A DNA stretch of 37,910 bases from Cyclobacteriaceae bacterium (GTDB lineage Bacteria; Bacteroidota; Bacteroidia; Cytophagales; Cyclobacteriaceae): contig JABFSO010000395.1 in NCBI GenBank assembly GCA_013140555.1, positions 1 to 37,910 of the forward strand. The letters are read 5' to 3'. The notes beneath the pieces are model-generated. The model saw only the letters and a list, made by a program, of their open reading frames with translations. It made no database searches and was not told where the DNA came from. Every line of letters begins with the position of its first letter. Within the stretch, counting starts at the first letter, position 1. The position numbers were made by a program, and so were the translations under genes. This document shows positions 16,828 through 24,424 of this stretch, one piece after another.

Positions 16828-17727
16828 ATGAATGCAATCGGAGTAATCATGGCGCGGTTTCAGTCGCCCTACCTGCACGAAGGCCATCGGGCCATCCTTG
16901 AACAAGTAATGGCCAATCACAATAAAGTTGTGATCATTCTTGGCGTATCGCCCGTGCTCGGAAGTCGCAAAAATCCGCTTGATTTCCATACGAGAATGAA
17001 AATGATTGCGAGCAACTATCCCGAAGTAGTGGTATTGCCGCTGGCCAATCATCCGCTCGATTCACGGTGGTCTTCGAATTTGGATGTCTTACTTATGCAC
17101 TCTTTTCCGGGTTCTCACTTCAAGCTCTATGGCGGCAGAGATAGTTTTATCCCACACTATTCGGGCCGCTGGCCGGTAGTAGAACTCCCCGAAACAACAC
17201 AAGTAAGCGCAACTCAACTTCGCCATCAGGTAAGCGATCGGGTATCTGCCTCCGAAGAATTCCGAACTGGAATTATCTACGCTTATTCAAACACGTATCC
17301 GAAAGTTTACCCTACGGTAGATATCGCTGTATTCCGGAATAATAAAAGTGAAATGCTTCTGGGCAAAAAAAATCTGGACGATCAATGGCGCTTACTGGGA
17401 GGGTTCGCTGATCCGAAGGATGAAAGCTTTGAAGTTTCTGCTTTACGCGAATTATCTGAAGAGTGTAATGGTATCCAAGTTGAAAATCTACACTACGAAA
17501 AATCGTTTCGTGTAAATGACTGGCGCTACCGCAATGAGGTGGACAAAATTATAACCAGTCTTTTTTCTGCTGATTTTCTGGATGGCGAAACCGTTGCCGG
17601 TGATGATATCGATGAAGTGGGTTGGTTTACAATCGAAACTATTAAAAATATGATGGAACAACATCTCACCAACGAGGCGCATGCTCCACTGTTGAATTTT
17701 TTATTAACTAAATATTCTCATGTATGA
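16828..17727 (+). CDS. nadM: Bifunctional NMN adenylyltransferase / Nudix hydrolase
   Basis: 299 aa. The N-terminal half is a NadM-type nucleotidyltransferase: ARFQSPYLHEGHRAIL contains the H17-x-G-H20 motif, SRKNPLDFHTRMKM binds nucleotide, and VSATQLRHQ is the (I/V)SxTxxR motif. The C-terminal half (about 155-299) is a Nudix domain with RELSEE in its box. It joins NMN and ATP to give NAD; the Nudix part of such fusions typically cleaves ADP-ribose. It is the first gene behind the two predicted NrtR operators and overlaps the next gene by 4 bp (ATGA), so translation is probably coupled. All catalytic residues that I can check are present. Confidence 0.92.
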   Translation: MNAIGVIMARFQSPYLHEGHRAILEQVMANHNKVVIILGVSPVLGSRKNPLDFHTRMKMIASNYPEVVVLPLANHPLDSRWSSNLDVLLMHSFPGSHFKLYGGRDSFIPHYSGRWPVVELPETTQVSATQLRHQVSDRVSASEEFRTGIIYAYSNTYPKVYPTVDIAVFRNNKSEMLLGKKNLDDQWRLLGGFADPKDESFEVSALRELSEECNGIQVENLHYEKSFRVNDWRYRNEVDKIITSLFSADFLDGETVAGDDIDEVGWFTIETIKNMMEQHLTNEAHAPLLNFLLTKYSHV

Positions 17728-19139
17728 AAACGAATAATCTTTTGTTGTTAGCTGACGCGTACAAGTATTCACACTATAAATTGTATCCCACCGGAACTAC
17801 CAAAATCTTCTCGTATTTGGAAAGCCGTGGTGGCTTGTTCAACGAAACCATATTCTTTGGCTTACACTATTATCTAAAGGAATATCTGGAAGGTCAAGCG
17901 TTTACAAAAGAAGACATAGATGAAGCGGAAGAATTAATGAATGGTGTATTCGGTGTACCGGGTATTTTCAGTCGCTCGAACTTCGAATACATCCTAAATC
18001 AATATGGTGGTCAGTTGCCAGTGCGGATAAAGGCAGTAAAAGAAGGTGTGGCTGTACCCGTTAATAATGTGTTGCTCACCATTGAAAACACAGATCCGAA
18101 ATGTTTCTGGCTCACTAATTTTTTAGAAACCTTACTCATGCAAATTTGGTATCCATCCACAGTTGCTACGCTATCACACGAAATTCGAAAGGTCATTCAA
18201 AGCTATTATTTAAAAACTGTCGATGAGAGTGCTTTTGGTGGGGTGGACTTTTCATTGAATGATTTTGGCTTCCGTGGAGTAAGTTCGGTTGAAAGTGCAG
18301 GACTAGGCGGAGCGGCTCATCTCATTAGTTTTATGGGCAGCGACACAGTGTATGCTTCTGCACTCGCGAAAAAATATTATCATGCTCAAAGCGTTTTTGG
18401 CAAATCCGTTCCGGCTACAGAGCACTCCATTATGACGATCTTAGGTAAAGATGGAGAGAAAGAAACCTTCCAACATGTTCTGTCAGCCTATCCACAAGGT
18501 ATTCTCGCTTGCGTCAGCGATTCATTTGATGTTTTTCATGCTACTAAAGAACTGTGGGGTGGAACACTCAAAGAAAGTGTTCTTCAACGAGAGGGAACCC
18601 TGGTCATACGTCCTGATTCCGGTGATCCCATTCAAACCTTATCTATCTTATTTGAAATTCTGTTTGATCGGTTCGGTTTCACGGTAAATCAAAAAGGTTA
18701 TCGTGTGCTGCCTTCACAGGTGCGGGTTATACAAGGAGATGGTGTTGATTACGAATCCATTCAACTTATTCTTGAATCTTTAACAAAAAAGGGAATCGCT
18801 GCAGAAAACATTATTTTTGGCATGGGTGGTGCGCTGCTTCAAAAAGTAAATAGGGACACACAAAAATTTGCTATGAAATGTTCGTATGCCGAAGTAAACG
18901 GCTATTCGTACGAAGTAAAAAAATCACCTGTCGAAATGAACGGTCAGGGCGAATTGATAGCTTCTTTCAAAACTTCAAAAGCCGGTCGTCTAAAACTCAT
19001 CAAACAAAACCAACACTTTCGAACCGTGACAGAAAATGAATCTGGTAAAAATGAGTTAGACCTTGTTTTTGAAAATGGTGGAATCAAACGCAGTCAAACA
19101 TTTGAAGAAATTCGGGAACTATCATCCTTAACAAAATAA
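17724..19139 (+). CDS. nadV: Nicotinamide phosphoribosyltransferase
   Basis: 471 aa, close to the length of animal NAMPT. The N-terminus NLLLLADAYKYSHYKLYPTG and SYLESRGG are characteristic. D180 in NDFGFRGVSS corresponds to the aspartate that selects nicotinamide over nicotinate in the family. R296 and D298 in IRPDSGDP bind phosphoribose, and GMGGALLQKVNRDTQKFAMK is the conserved late block. It converts nicotinamide and PRPP to NMN, the substrate of the preceding enzyme. The two genes therefore make the non-deamidating route from nicotinamide to NAD. The start overlaps the previous stop by 4 bp, and the next gene, a PRPP synthetase, begins 6 bp later and would supply the co-substrate. Confidence 0.95.
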   Translation: MKTNNLLLLADAYKYSHYKLYPTGTTKIFSYLESRGGLFNETIFFGLHYYLKEYLEGQAFTKEDIDEAEELMNGVFGVPGIFSRSNFEYILNQYGGQLPVRIKAVKEGVAVPVNNVLLTIENTDPKCFWLTNFLETLLMQIWYPSTVATLSHEIRKVIQSYYLKTVDESAFGGVDFSLNDFGFRGVSSVESAGLGGAAHLISFMGSDTVYASALAKKYYHAQSVFGKSVPATEHSIMTILGKDGEKETFQHVLSAYPQGILACVSDSFDVFHATKELWGGTLKESVLQREGTLVIRPDSGDPIQTLSILFEILFDRFGFTVNQKGYRVLPSQVRVIQGDGVDYESIQLILESLTKKGIAAENIIFGMGGALLQKVNRDTQKFAMKCSYAEVNGYSYEVKKSPVEMNGQGELIASFKTSKAGRLKLIKQNQHFRTVTENESGKNELDLVFENGGIKRSQTFEEIRELSSLTK

Positions 19140-19145
19140 AGACAC

Positions 19146-20069
19146 ATGCACCCTTCTGTTAAACTATACGCAACCAGTTCAGGAAAAAAACTTGGGCAAG
19201 CCATTAGTAATCTGCTCAAGTTGCCGCTACACTGCACTCACACTGAAAAATTTTCAGATGGAGAATTGTTCGTGCGTTTTGATGAGAGCGTACGTGGGCA
19301 AACTTTATTTCTAGTCGCGAAAATTCACACGCCCTACGAAAACTTTTTTGAGCTTCTAATGACGATTGATGCCGCCAGGCGCTCTTCAGCCAAAGAAGTC
19401 ATTCTGGTTATACCCTATCTGGCACATAGCAGGCAAGAGCGGAGAGATGGACAGCGAACCTCTATCTCCTCACGAATGATTGCCGACATGATTCAGATGA
19501 TGGGAGCCGATCGCTTGATTACTCTTGATCTTCACACCAATGCCATCGAGGGTTTCTACAAAATCCCGGTCGATCCACTCAGCTCATTGCGTCTGTTCAT
19601 TCAACATATTCAGCAATCCAACATCGAGCCGCTCTGTTTATGCAGCCCCGACTTTGGTGGATTGAAACGAGTGAAGCGTTTCAAAAAAGAGTTAACCGCC
19701 AGCATGGTGGTAATGAACAAAGAAAGATTGCAACCCAATTCGGTTTCCAGCATGGAAATTATTGGTGACGTGACCGGAAAAAATGTAGTGATTATTGATG
19801 ATTTGGTGGACACGGCCGGCACGCTTTGTAAAGCGGCCGATTTGTTAGTAGAACAAGGTGCTCTTTCGGTACGGGCCTATTGCACACATGGAATCCTCAG
19901 TGGAAAAGCACTCGAAACGCTGATGCAATCACGTATCGAAAAACTAATTATTGCCGACAGTGTGGTAGAAGAAATCAATCATCCTAAAATTGAAGTAGTA
20001 AGTTGTGCACCTGTGCTGGCAGCAGCCATTGAAAACATTATTGCCAATCGAAGCTTAAGTCAATTATGA
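19146..20069 (+). CDS. Ribose-phosphate pyrophosphokinase, divergent operon-borne paralog
   Basis: 307 aa. It has the class I PRPP synthetase layout: KLYATSSGKKLGQAI, FSDGELFVRF, the flexible catalytic loop SRQERRDGQR (about residues 95-104), LITLDLHTNAIEGFY and the PRPP loop VVIIDDLVDTAGTL (about 214-227). It transfers pyrophosphate from ATP to ribose 5-phosphate. Several loop and interface positions differ from housekeeping Prs; for example, the loop runs RRDGQRTSISSR where RxxPRVPI-type sequence is usual. I therefore infer a dedicated second copy for NAD salvage, possibly with altered allosteric control; whether the genome has another prs cannot be seen. It overlaps the next gene by 4 bp. 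Confidence 0.88.
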   Translation: MHPSVKLYATSSGKKLGQAISNLLKLPLHCTHTEKFSDGELFVRFDESVRGQTLFLVAKIHTPYENFFELLMTIDAARRSSAKEVILVIPYLAHSRQERRDGQRTSISSRMIADMIQMMGADRLITLDLHTNAIEGFYKIPVDPLSSLRLFIQHIQQSNIEPLCLCSPDFGGLKRVKRFKKELTASMVVMNKERLQPNSVSSMEIIGDVTGKNVVIIDDLVDTAGTLCKAADLLVEQGALSVRAYCTHGILSGKALETLMQSRIEKLIIADSVVEEINHPKIEVVSCAPVLAAAIENIIANRSLSQL

Positions 20070-20497
20070 TCAGCAGAGCCGTTGAAATTTGCTTGCGCCA
20101 TGCGCGTGAAAAACACTGGGATAAAGTGTATTGGGCCATCGACATACATGGAACTATTCTCAAACCCAACTACAAGCGAAATGAGATCAGCACCGAGTTT
20201 TATCCTTTTGCGATCGAAACACTGCAACTCCTCAGTAAACGAAATGATATTGTGTTGATTCTTTACACATGCTCGTATCCGCACGAAATTGAGCAATACC
20301 TAGCCTTGTTTGCCGATCACTCCATTCAGTTCGATTATGTGAACCAGAATCCGGAAATCGCGAACGGTGGTTATGGATATTATCAGGACAAATTCTACTT
20401 CAATGTGCTGATGGACGATAAGGCGGGCTTTGATGGTGAGCATGACTGGAAGGAAGTACTTGAGCTTATTCAGGAATTTGAGAAAAAATCTATCTGA
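20066..20497 (+). CDS. Small HAD-like protein with a DxHGT motif, unknown function
   Basis: 143 aa. A HAD-like core can be read: motif I YWAIDIHGTIL (D26, with H28 where most HAD phosphatases have the second Asp), a motif II-like strand VLILYTCSYP, and an acidic FNVLMDDKAGFD near the end as motif IV. There is no cap domain of note. The H28 change removes the usual general acid-base residue, so phosphatase activity is uncertain. It overlaps prs by 4 bp in the NAD salvage operon. A role on a phosphorylated nucleotide or nicotinamide riboside intermediate is possible, but this is only context. Confidence 0.65.
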   Translation: MISRAVEICLRHAREKHWDKVYWAIDIHGTILKPNYKRNEISTEFYPFAIETLQLLSKRNDIVLILYTCSYPHEIEQYLALFADHSIQFDYVNQNPEIANGGYGYYQDKFYFNVLMDDKAGFDGEHDWKEVLELIQEFEKKSI

Positions 20498-20545
20498 AAT
20501 TAAAAGCTGGTTTTCAGACTTCGGTTTTAGAGTTACTTTTCTTCT

Positions 20546-20567
20546 TATGTTTGAGAAAAACTCAAAC
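20546..20567 (+). promoter_or_regulatory. Possible internal promoter element and hairpin before the methyltransferase fusion
   Basis: TATGTTTG (20546-20553) fits TAnnTTTG. Overlapping it, GTTTGAG (20549-20555), AAAAA and CTCAAAC (20561-20567) make a perfect 7-bp stem with a 5-nt loop ending one base before the ATG at 20569. Either a secondary promoter or an mRNA hairpin controlling translation is possible. No good -33 element was seen, so support is weak. Confidence 0.3.
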
Positions 20568-20568
20568 C

Positions 20569-22119
20569 ATGTATTTGCTCTTTCCCGGGCGTCATCATCT
20601 GCTCACTCAATTTCAATTCGACTATTTATCAGATATTATTCGCAAGAATAGCAATTCGTCCGATCAGGTAGACGCTGTACTATTTGCTGTTACCTCTGCC
20701 AACCATAGCAACACCCGAAGAAATCCGTTGCCGTTTTACATTCGTGCGCTGGCCATCGAAGATTTTGGCCAAAAACTTGGAGTTCCTTGCTTTGTGTACG
20801 GCATCGATGATGTTGGTGACTTGAAGAATTTTGCAGATTACACCATCAAACAAATCCGACACGAGAGCGAAGGAATGTTTGACTTAACTCCTGAAAATAC
20901 ACGAGTCGTTTGTTCTACTCCCGTGCTGGAAATGTATGAACAAGTCGGTTTCCAAATTCTTCCAGCCGAATTAACCGATCGCACCACGTGGACACATCAA
21001 ACCGATCTTCCCTGGGATGTTGTAGAAAAAATCGCTAATGATAGTGCTTGGGAAAAACGGGAGGACATTCAACGATTAACACACCCTTCTTCCTTTCAAA
21101 TATGGTCGAAGTATCGACTGGGTGCTAAAGTGCAAATGTTGTTTCGCGATCACATGATTAGTGCCGATGGTGACATTACCACCACACGCGATTACAATAC
21201 CTACGTTCGTCAAATGGATGAAATTGCAATGCTGAAGTACCAGGATACCGCACCATATATTCAACCCGGTCGAATTGGTGATATCGGCTGTGCCGTTGGC
21301 TCATGGATTAAGTTGGCCTGTGCCGATGAGCGCTTCCGCGAATCCGATTTTTATGGAATCGAGGTGGCGCGTCATTTATTTGATTTGTGCCTGCAACGAA
21401 AACACAATGGTGAATTTCAAAATCCTTTTGTTTTCTTCTCGCAACGCAATGCTGTTACCGGATTGGTTTTTGAGAAGGGCTCCATGAATACCATTCACAC
21501 GTCATCGCTAACACACGAAATTGAATCGTATGGAAGTCATGCTGATTTACTAACATTTATTCAAAACCGATATGAAGAGCTTGCACCGGGTGGGGTGTGG
21601 ATAAACCGCGATGTGGTGGGTCCAGCCAACAAAGATCAGTTGGTGTTGATGAAGTTGTGTGAAGATGACGGAAGGAATACGGACTACGATGCTTCGTTTA
21701 ACTCGCGCGAAGAGTTAGCTACTTACTTGAAAGGTTTATCAACCCGTGCGCGTTTCTTTCGGTTTGCTGTTGACTTCCGGAAACACGAAGGCTATCAGTT
21801 GCGGTATAAGGTTATTGAATCTGAAGGTCAATCATTTGTTCGGCTATCATTAAAAGATGCCTGCGAGTTTATGAGTCGCAAAGACTATGTTGATAACTGG
21901 CAAAGTGAAATGCACGAAACTTTTTGCTTCTGGGATTTTCAGCAATGGAAAGAACATTTGCAGTTGGTGGGTTTTCGGGTGAGTGATAACTCACTGGCCT
22001 ATACCAATCCGTGGATTGTAAAAAATCGCCTGGAAGGAAAAGTAGAATTGTTTACAGAGTCGCATGAAAAACTAAACTACCCGGTAACCAATATGTTGAT
22101 TGAGGCGGTGAGGGTGTAG
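20569..22119 (+). CDS. NMNAT-like nucleotidyltransferase domain fused to a SAM-dependent methyltransferase
   Basis: 516 aa from ATG 20569; an in-frame TTG at 20551 is a poorer start because the protein fold begins directly at MYLLFPGRHH. Residues about 1-160 resemble NadM-type nucleotidyltransferases: LFPGRHH replaces the (A/G)RFQ strand, VDAVLFAVTSANHSNTRRNP then LPFYIRA matches the SRKNPLDFHTR segment of the NadM in this operon, but the HxGH site reads TQFQ. Residues about 230-400 form a class I methyltransferase with motif I RIGDIGCAVGSWIKLAC and acidic FYGIEV. A C-terminal part of about 110 residues is unrecognised. It ends the NAD salvage operon, after a 71-bp gap. The substrate is unknown; a nicotinamide-related or nucleotide-related target is inferred from context only. 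Confidence 0.65.
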   Translation: MYLLFPGRHHLLTQFQFDYLSDIIRKNSNSSDQVDAVLFAVTSANHSNTRRNPLPFYIRALAIEDFGQKLGVPCFVYGIDDVGDLKNFADYTIKQIRHESEGMFDLTPENTRVVCSTPVLEMYEQVGFQILPAELTDRTTWTHQTDLPWDVVEKIANDSAWEKREDIQRLTHPSSFQIWSKYRLGAKVQMLFRDHMISADGDITTTRDYNTYVRQMDEIAMLKYQDTAPYIQPGRIGDIGCAVGSWIKLACADERFRESDFYGIEVARHLFDLCLQRKHNGEFQNPFVFFSQRNAVTGLVFEKGSMNTIHTSSLTHEIESYGSHADLLTFIQNRYEELAPGGVWINRDVVGPANKDQLVLMKLCEDDGRNTDYDASFNSREELATYLKGLSTRARFFRFAVDFRKHEGYQLRYKVIESEGQSFVRLSLKDACEFMSRKDYVDNWQSEMHETFCFWDFQQWKEHLQLVGFRVSDNSLAYTNPWIVKNRLEGKVELFTESHEKLNYPVTNMLIEAVRV

Positions 22120-22147
22120 GGGGCTAATATAATTTAAATTTTAATCT

Positions 22148-22240
22148 TCATTGAAGATATGCTAACAATGCTGCCATTTCGGTCTTTGCAAAATTGGATA
22201 GCTTAGTAATAATTCTTAATCTCTGCAATCCTAAATTTCC
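22148..22240 (-). other. Short open frame, possible remnant of a gene end
   Basis: On the minus strand a 30-codon open frame overlaps the last codons of rloB in another frame and ends with TGA at 22148-22150. Its translation (ending LSNFAKTEMAALLAYLQ) looks like an amphipathic helical protein end rather than random sequence. No start codon of use is present. It may be the scar of a gene lost when rloAB arrived, or chance. Confidence 0.2.
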
Positions 22241-22929
22241 TTATTCAAATCGTTTAGAACTTTTTGCGGATTTTGCAATTCACCAATTAAAAGGTGGACT
22301 AGAGTACACGGATTATGTTTTGCATATCTTTCATCAGAGTAATTTGACAAAAGCTTGTTAGACCACTTAATAGCTTGATCTTTATTTCCGTAATTCTTTA
22401 GTACAGAATATGTCTCAAAACTATTTTTAGTATATATATACTTATCATTACCTGATGCTTTTCTCACCTGTATCTCAAGATATTCTTTGAATTTATCTCG
22501 ATTCATTGCAACGTTTACGTACTGAAAATGTAATAGGAACCAGAGTTCAAAGGCTTGGTTAGACCAAGCACAATTTATCCCGTTTCCAAGGGCTTTATAA
22601 ATTGCCGCATTAAAGTTGTCCTCAGGAAAATCATCACGATCGAAGACAGCCCACACGCGATCGTAATTTCTAATCGATGACTCTCTAATTTTTATAGCAC
22701 AGTCAACCAAAGACAATGTATTTAAACCCGAACCTTCTATAACGAGCTTTACAATACCTTTAGGTAAATCTTTTTCTAGCTCTATGAAATAATTGGGCTC
22801 AGTTTTGGTTCCTTCGCAAACAATTAAAAAATATACTACCTGATCCCGCGTCCCTATTTGTCTCTTTGCTCCCGTGCTTCTCTCAAGCCGTTTCTTTATA
22901 CTGTTATCTATCTTCTCTACTCTTGCCAT
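22231..22929 (-). CDS. rloB: RloB-family TOPRIM-like protein (AbiL-type second component)
   Basis: 232 aa. The TOPRIM-like signature is present: E39 and E44 in FLIVCEGTKTEPNYF and D97-x-D99-D100 in VWAVFDRDDF. The middle NQAFELWFLLHFQYV and the CTLVHLLIGEL end are typical of RloB. It overlaps the ATPase gene by 13 bp (22917-22929), so the two are translated together. RloA/RloB pairs resemble the lactococcal abortive infection system AbiL, in which an ATPase with a TOPRIM-like partner stops phage growth. The nuclease-like effector role of this subunit is family-level inference. The gene is clearly richer in A and T than the operons around it, consistent with horizontal arrival. Confidence 0.85.
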   Translation of the reverse strand: MARVEKIDNSIKKRLERSTGAKRQIGTRDQVVYFLIVCEGTKTEPNYFIELEKDLPKGIVKLVIEGSGLNTLSLVDCAIKIRESSIRNYDRVWAVFDRDDFPEDNFNAAIYKALGNGINCAWSNQAFELWFLLHFQYVNVAMNRDKFKEYLEIQVRKASGNDKYIYTKNSFETYSVLKNYGNKDQAIKWSNKLLSNYSDERYAKHNPCTLVHLLIGELQNPQKVLNDLNKEI

Positions 22930-24131
22930 GATTTGGTAAGTTTAGAAAAGTCGCCCATGAATGGAATTGCTCTATATCTGCCTGCGATGTAATCTTTTTC
23001 GTAAGATCTATCATTCCTTACTTTAGTACCATCGGTCTCTCTATACTCGACTAAAGAATACAAATCTGTAGATTCCAACTTAGTTTTCTCTGTAAAATAG
23101 ATTTGATCTCTTCTAAAACATCCATGACTGAGTAAATTAGTATCGTGGGTTGCAAATATCAATTGTGCATTATTTTTGTTGTGTTTGGGTGAGTTAAATA
23201 GCTTAACAATTGCCATTGTCAGTAGGGGGTGCAGTTTTGCGTCTAGTTCATCAATTATTGTTACGCCTCCAAGGAGTAAGCCTAAACTAAGTCTCCCAGC
23301 CATATCGTACAATTTGTTTGTTCCCGCTGATTCTTGAGTGAGAAGATCAAATTTAAACCTCTCATCTACAATTGATCCTGACTCATCGAACTTAGTATGG
23401 TAAGTTATGACTCTTTTTTCTTTTTCATCAAATTCAAAATCCTTAAATCCAAGGTCTAGTGGAAGAAGGAAGTCCTTAATCCAAGTATTAAGATCTTTAT
23501 GTTCAAGAAGAAGTGAAGATACAAATTTTACCTGCTCGTGCTGAAGTCCAGAAAAATTAACCTGCTTACTAAACCATTCGATGATTTTTTTTGCAATCGG
23601 TCCATTAAACTGATCAACAATTGAAAGAAATAGTGCGTTATCTCGTGTTTTATCCTCCACTCCTCTAGCTTCTTCGAATTCATTAGAAATTTCAATAGAC
23701 TCAAGTTGCCTAATAAATAAATTTTGTTCCTTTTCGCCAGATAATGTTTGAAATAGCCATTCTAGCTGGACACTTTTTTTATCAACCTCAAAACCATATC
23801 TAAATAAATCGTTCTCAATAATAAATAGTACCTCAAAAAAACTTGGCTGGGTCTCAGTTTCTGTACTAAGTAAAAAGGGAGTGACAGGAATTTCGTCTGA
23901 TGAGTTATATTTTCCTGACCCTCTGACTATACTAGACATTGTACTCATCGCCTTAATTAAATTACTCTTACCGCTAGAGTTGGCTCCGTAGATAACTGCG
24001 CTTCTTAGAACTTCTAACTTATCCCTTAGAATTACATTATCTGGATTTTCTTTGATGCTTGACGCTTCTAAGCTCAATGTTTTCTTTTCTTTGAACGAAA
24101 GGAAGTTTCCTACAGAAAATTCGACTAACAT
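22917..24131 (-). CDS. rloA: RloA-type AAA ATPase (AbiL-type first component)
   Basis: 404 aa from ATG 24131. It is an SMC/OLD-like ABC ATPase: N-terminal MLVEFSVGNFLSFKEKKTLS, Walker A G49-S56 in VIYGANSSGKSN, a signature-like SLGLLLGG, Walker B VTIIDELDAKLHP and the H-loop FATHDTNLL. A helical insertion lies between. Such ATPases act as sensors or motors in phage-defence systems (AbiL, PARIS, OLD/Gabija relatives), controlling a partner effector. The partner, RloB, is the next gene with overlapping ends. Two related palindromes lie upstream (24148-24172 and 24215-24229), suggesting controlled expression. No regulator gene is adjacent, so the pair may regulate itself or use a host factor. 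Confidence 0.88.
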   Translation of the reverse strand: MLVEFSVGNFLSFKEKKTLSLEASSIKENPDNVILRDKLEVLRSAVIYGANSSGKSNLIKAMSTMSSIVRGSGKYNSSDEIPVTPFLLSTETETQPSFFEVLFIIENDLFRYGFEVDKKSVQLEWLFQTLSGEKEQNLFIRQLESIEISNEFEEARGVEDKTRDNALFLSIVDQFNGPIAKKIIEWFSKQVNFSGLQHEQVKFVSSLLLEHKDLNTWIKDFLLPLDLGFKDFEFDEKEKRVITYHTKFDESGSIVDERFKFDLLTQESAGTNKLYDMAGRLSLGLLLGGVTIIDELDAKLHPLLTMAIVKLFNSPKHNKNNAQLIFATHDTNLLSHGCFRRDQIYFTEKTKLESTDLYSLVEYRETDGTKVRNDRSYEKDYIAGRYRAIPFMGDFSKLTKSWQE

Positions 24132-24147
24132 AATCTCACAGCTTAAA

Positions 24148-24172
24148 TTTCATGAGATTTTTTCTCATGAAA
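24148..24172 (-). promoter_or_regulatory. Perfect 10-bp inverted repeat upstream of rloA
   Basis: TTTCATGAGA and TCTCATGAAA pair perfectly around five T residues. It ends 17 bp before the rloA start. It may be an operator or a leader hairpin. Its core TGAGA-N5-TCTCA recurs 62 bp upstream, which favours a protein-binding site. Confidence 0.55.
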
Positions 24173-24214
24173 TAATGTTAAATGTAATCAAAATGTTGAA
24201 ATCCATCGCCTAAA

Positions 24215-24229
24215 TGAGAAAATATCTCA
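24215..24229 (-). promoter_or_regulatory. Second TGAGA-N5-TCTCA palindrome upstream of rloA
   Basis: TGAGA-AAATA-TCTCA repeats the core of the palindrome at 24148-24172 with the same 5-bp spacer. The centres are 62 bp apart, about six helical turns. The rloA promoter probably lies between them, although no full TAnnTTTG element was found (the closest match, TACATTTA, lies on the minus strand between them). Confidence 0.45.
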
Positions 24230-24345
24230 AAGATTAGAACTTTTTCACAATGCATTCGATGGTATTTCTGACTCAACCCTTAATTATTAAAAGGATAACG
24301 CCCATGAGCTCATAATTGAGAAGGGGAAGTATACAAACCAAAAAC

Positions 24346-24377
24346 AAAAAAACCCGCAATCACTCGCGGGTTTTTTT
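24346..24377 (-). terminator. Bidirectional rho-independent terminator after fadE
   Basis: Seven A residues plus ACCCGC-type arm (24346-24357) pair fully with GCGGG plus seven T residues (24366-24377), a 12-bp stem with an 8-nt loop. It lies 45 bp after the fadE stop on the minus strand and separates that operon from rloAB, whose upstream region begins just to the left. Between it and 24240 I see nothing else. Confidence 0.85.
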
Positions 24378-24390
24378 ATCGTAGGCCCAG

Positions 24391-24424
24391 CCCCTCTCCT
24401 GTGGATAGGGGTTGGGGTGAGGTT
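24391..24424. repeat. GC-rich hairpin repeat touching the fadE stop codon
   Basis: CCCCTCTCC (24391-24399) and GGATAGGGG (24403-24411) form a stem with one mismatch, followed by TTGGGGTGAGG, which runs directly into the TAA stop of fadE (TTA at 24423-24425). A motif of this kind (GAGAGGGGTTGGGGTGAGG-like) recurs between genes in many Bacteroidota genomes, as far as I remember. It is much richer in G and C than its surroundings. Confidence 0.5.

Noticed and set aside
20569-22119. Calling the fusion a nicotinamide N-methyltransferase
   Set aside because: Only operon context points that way; no substrate-binding residues of the animal enzyme can be matched.
22231-24131. PARIS (AriA/AriB) as identity of the ATPase pair
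   Set aside because: The second protein has the RloB pattern (CEGTKTEPNYF, DRDD), not the DUF4435 pattern of AriB.
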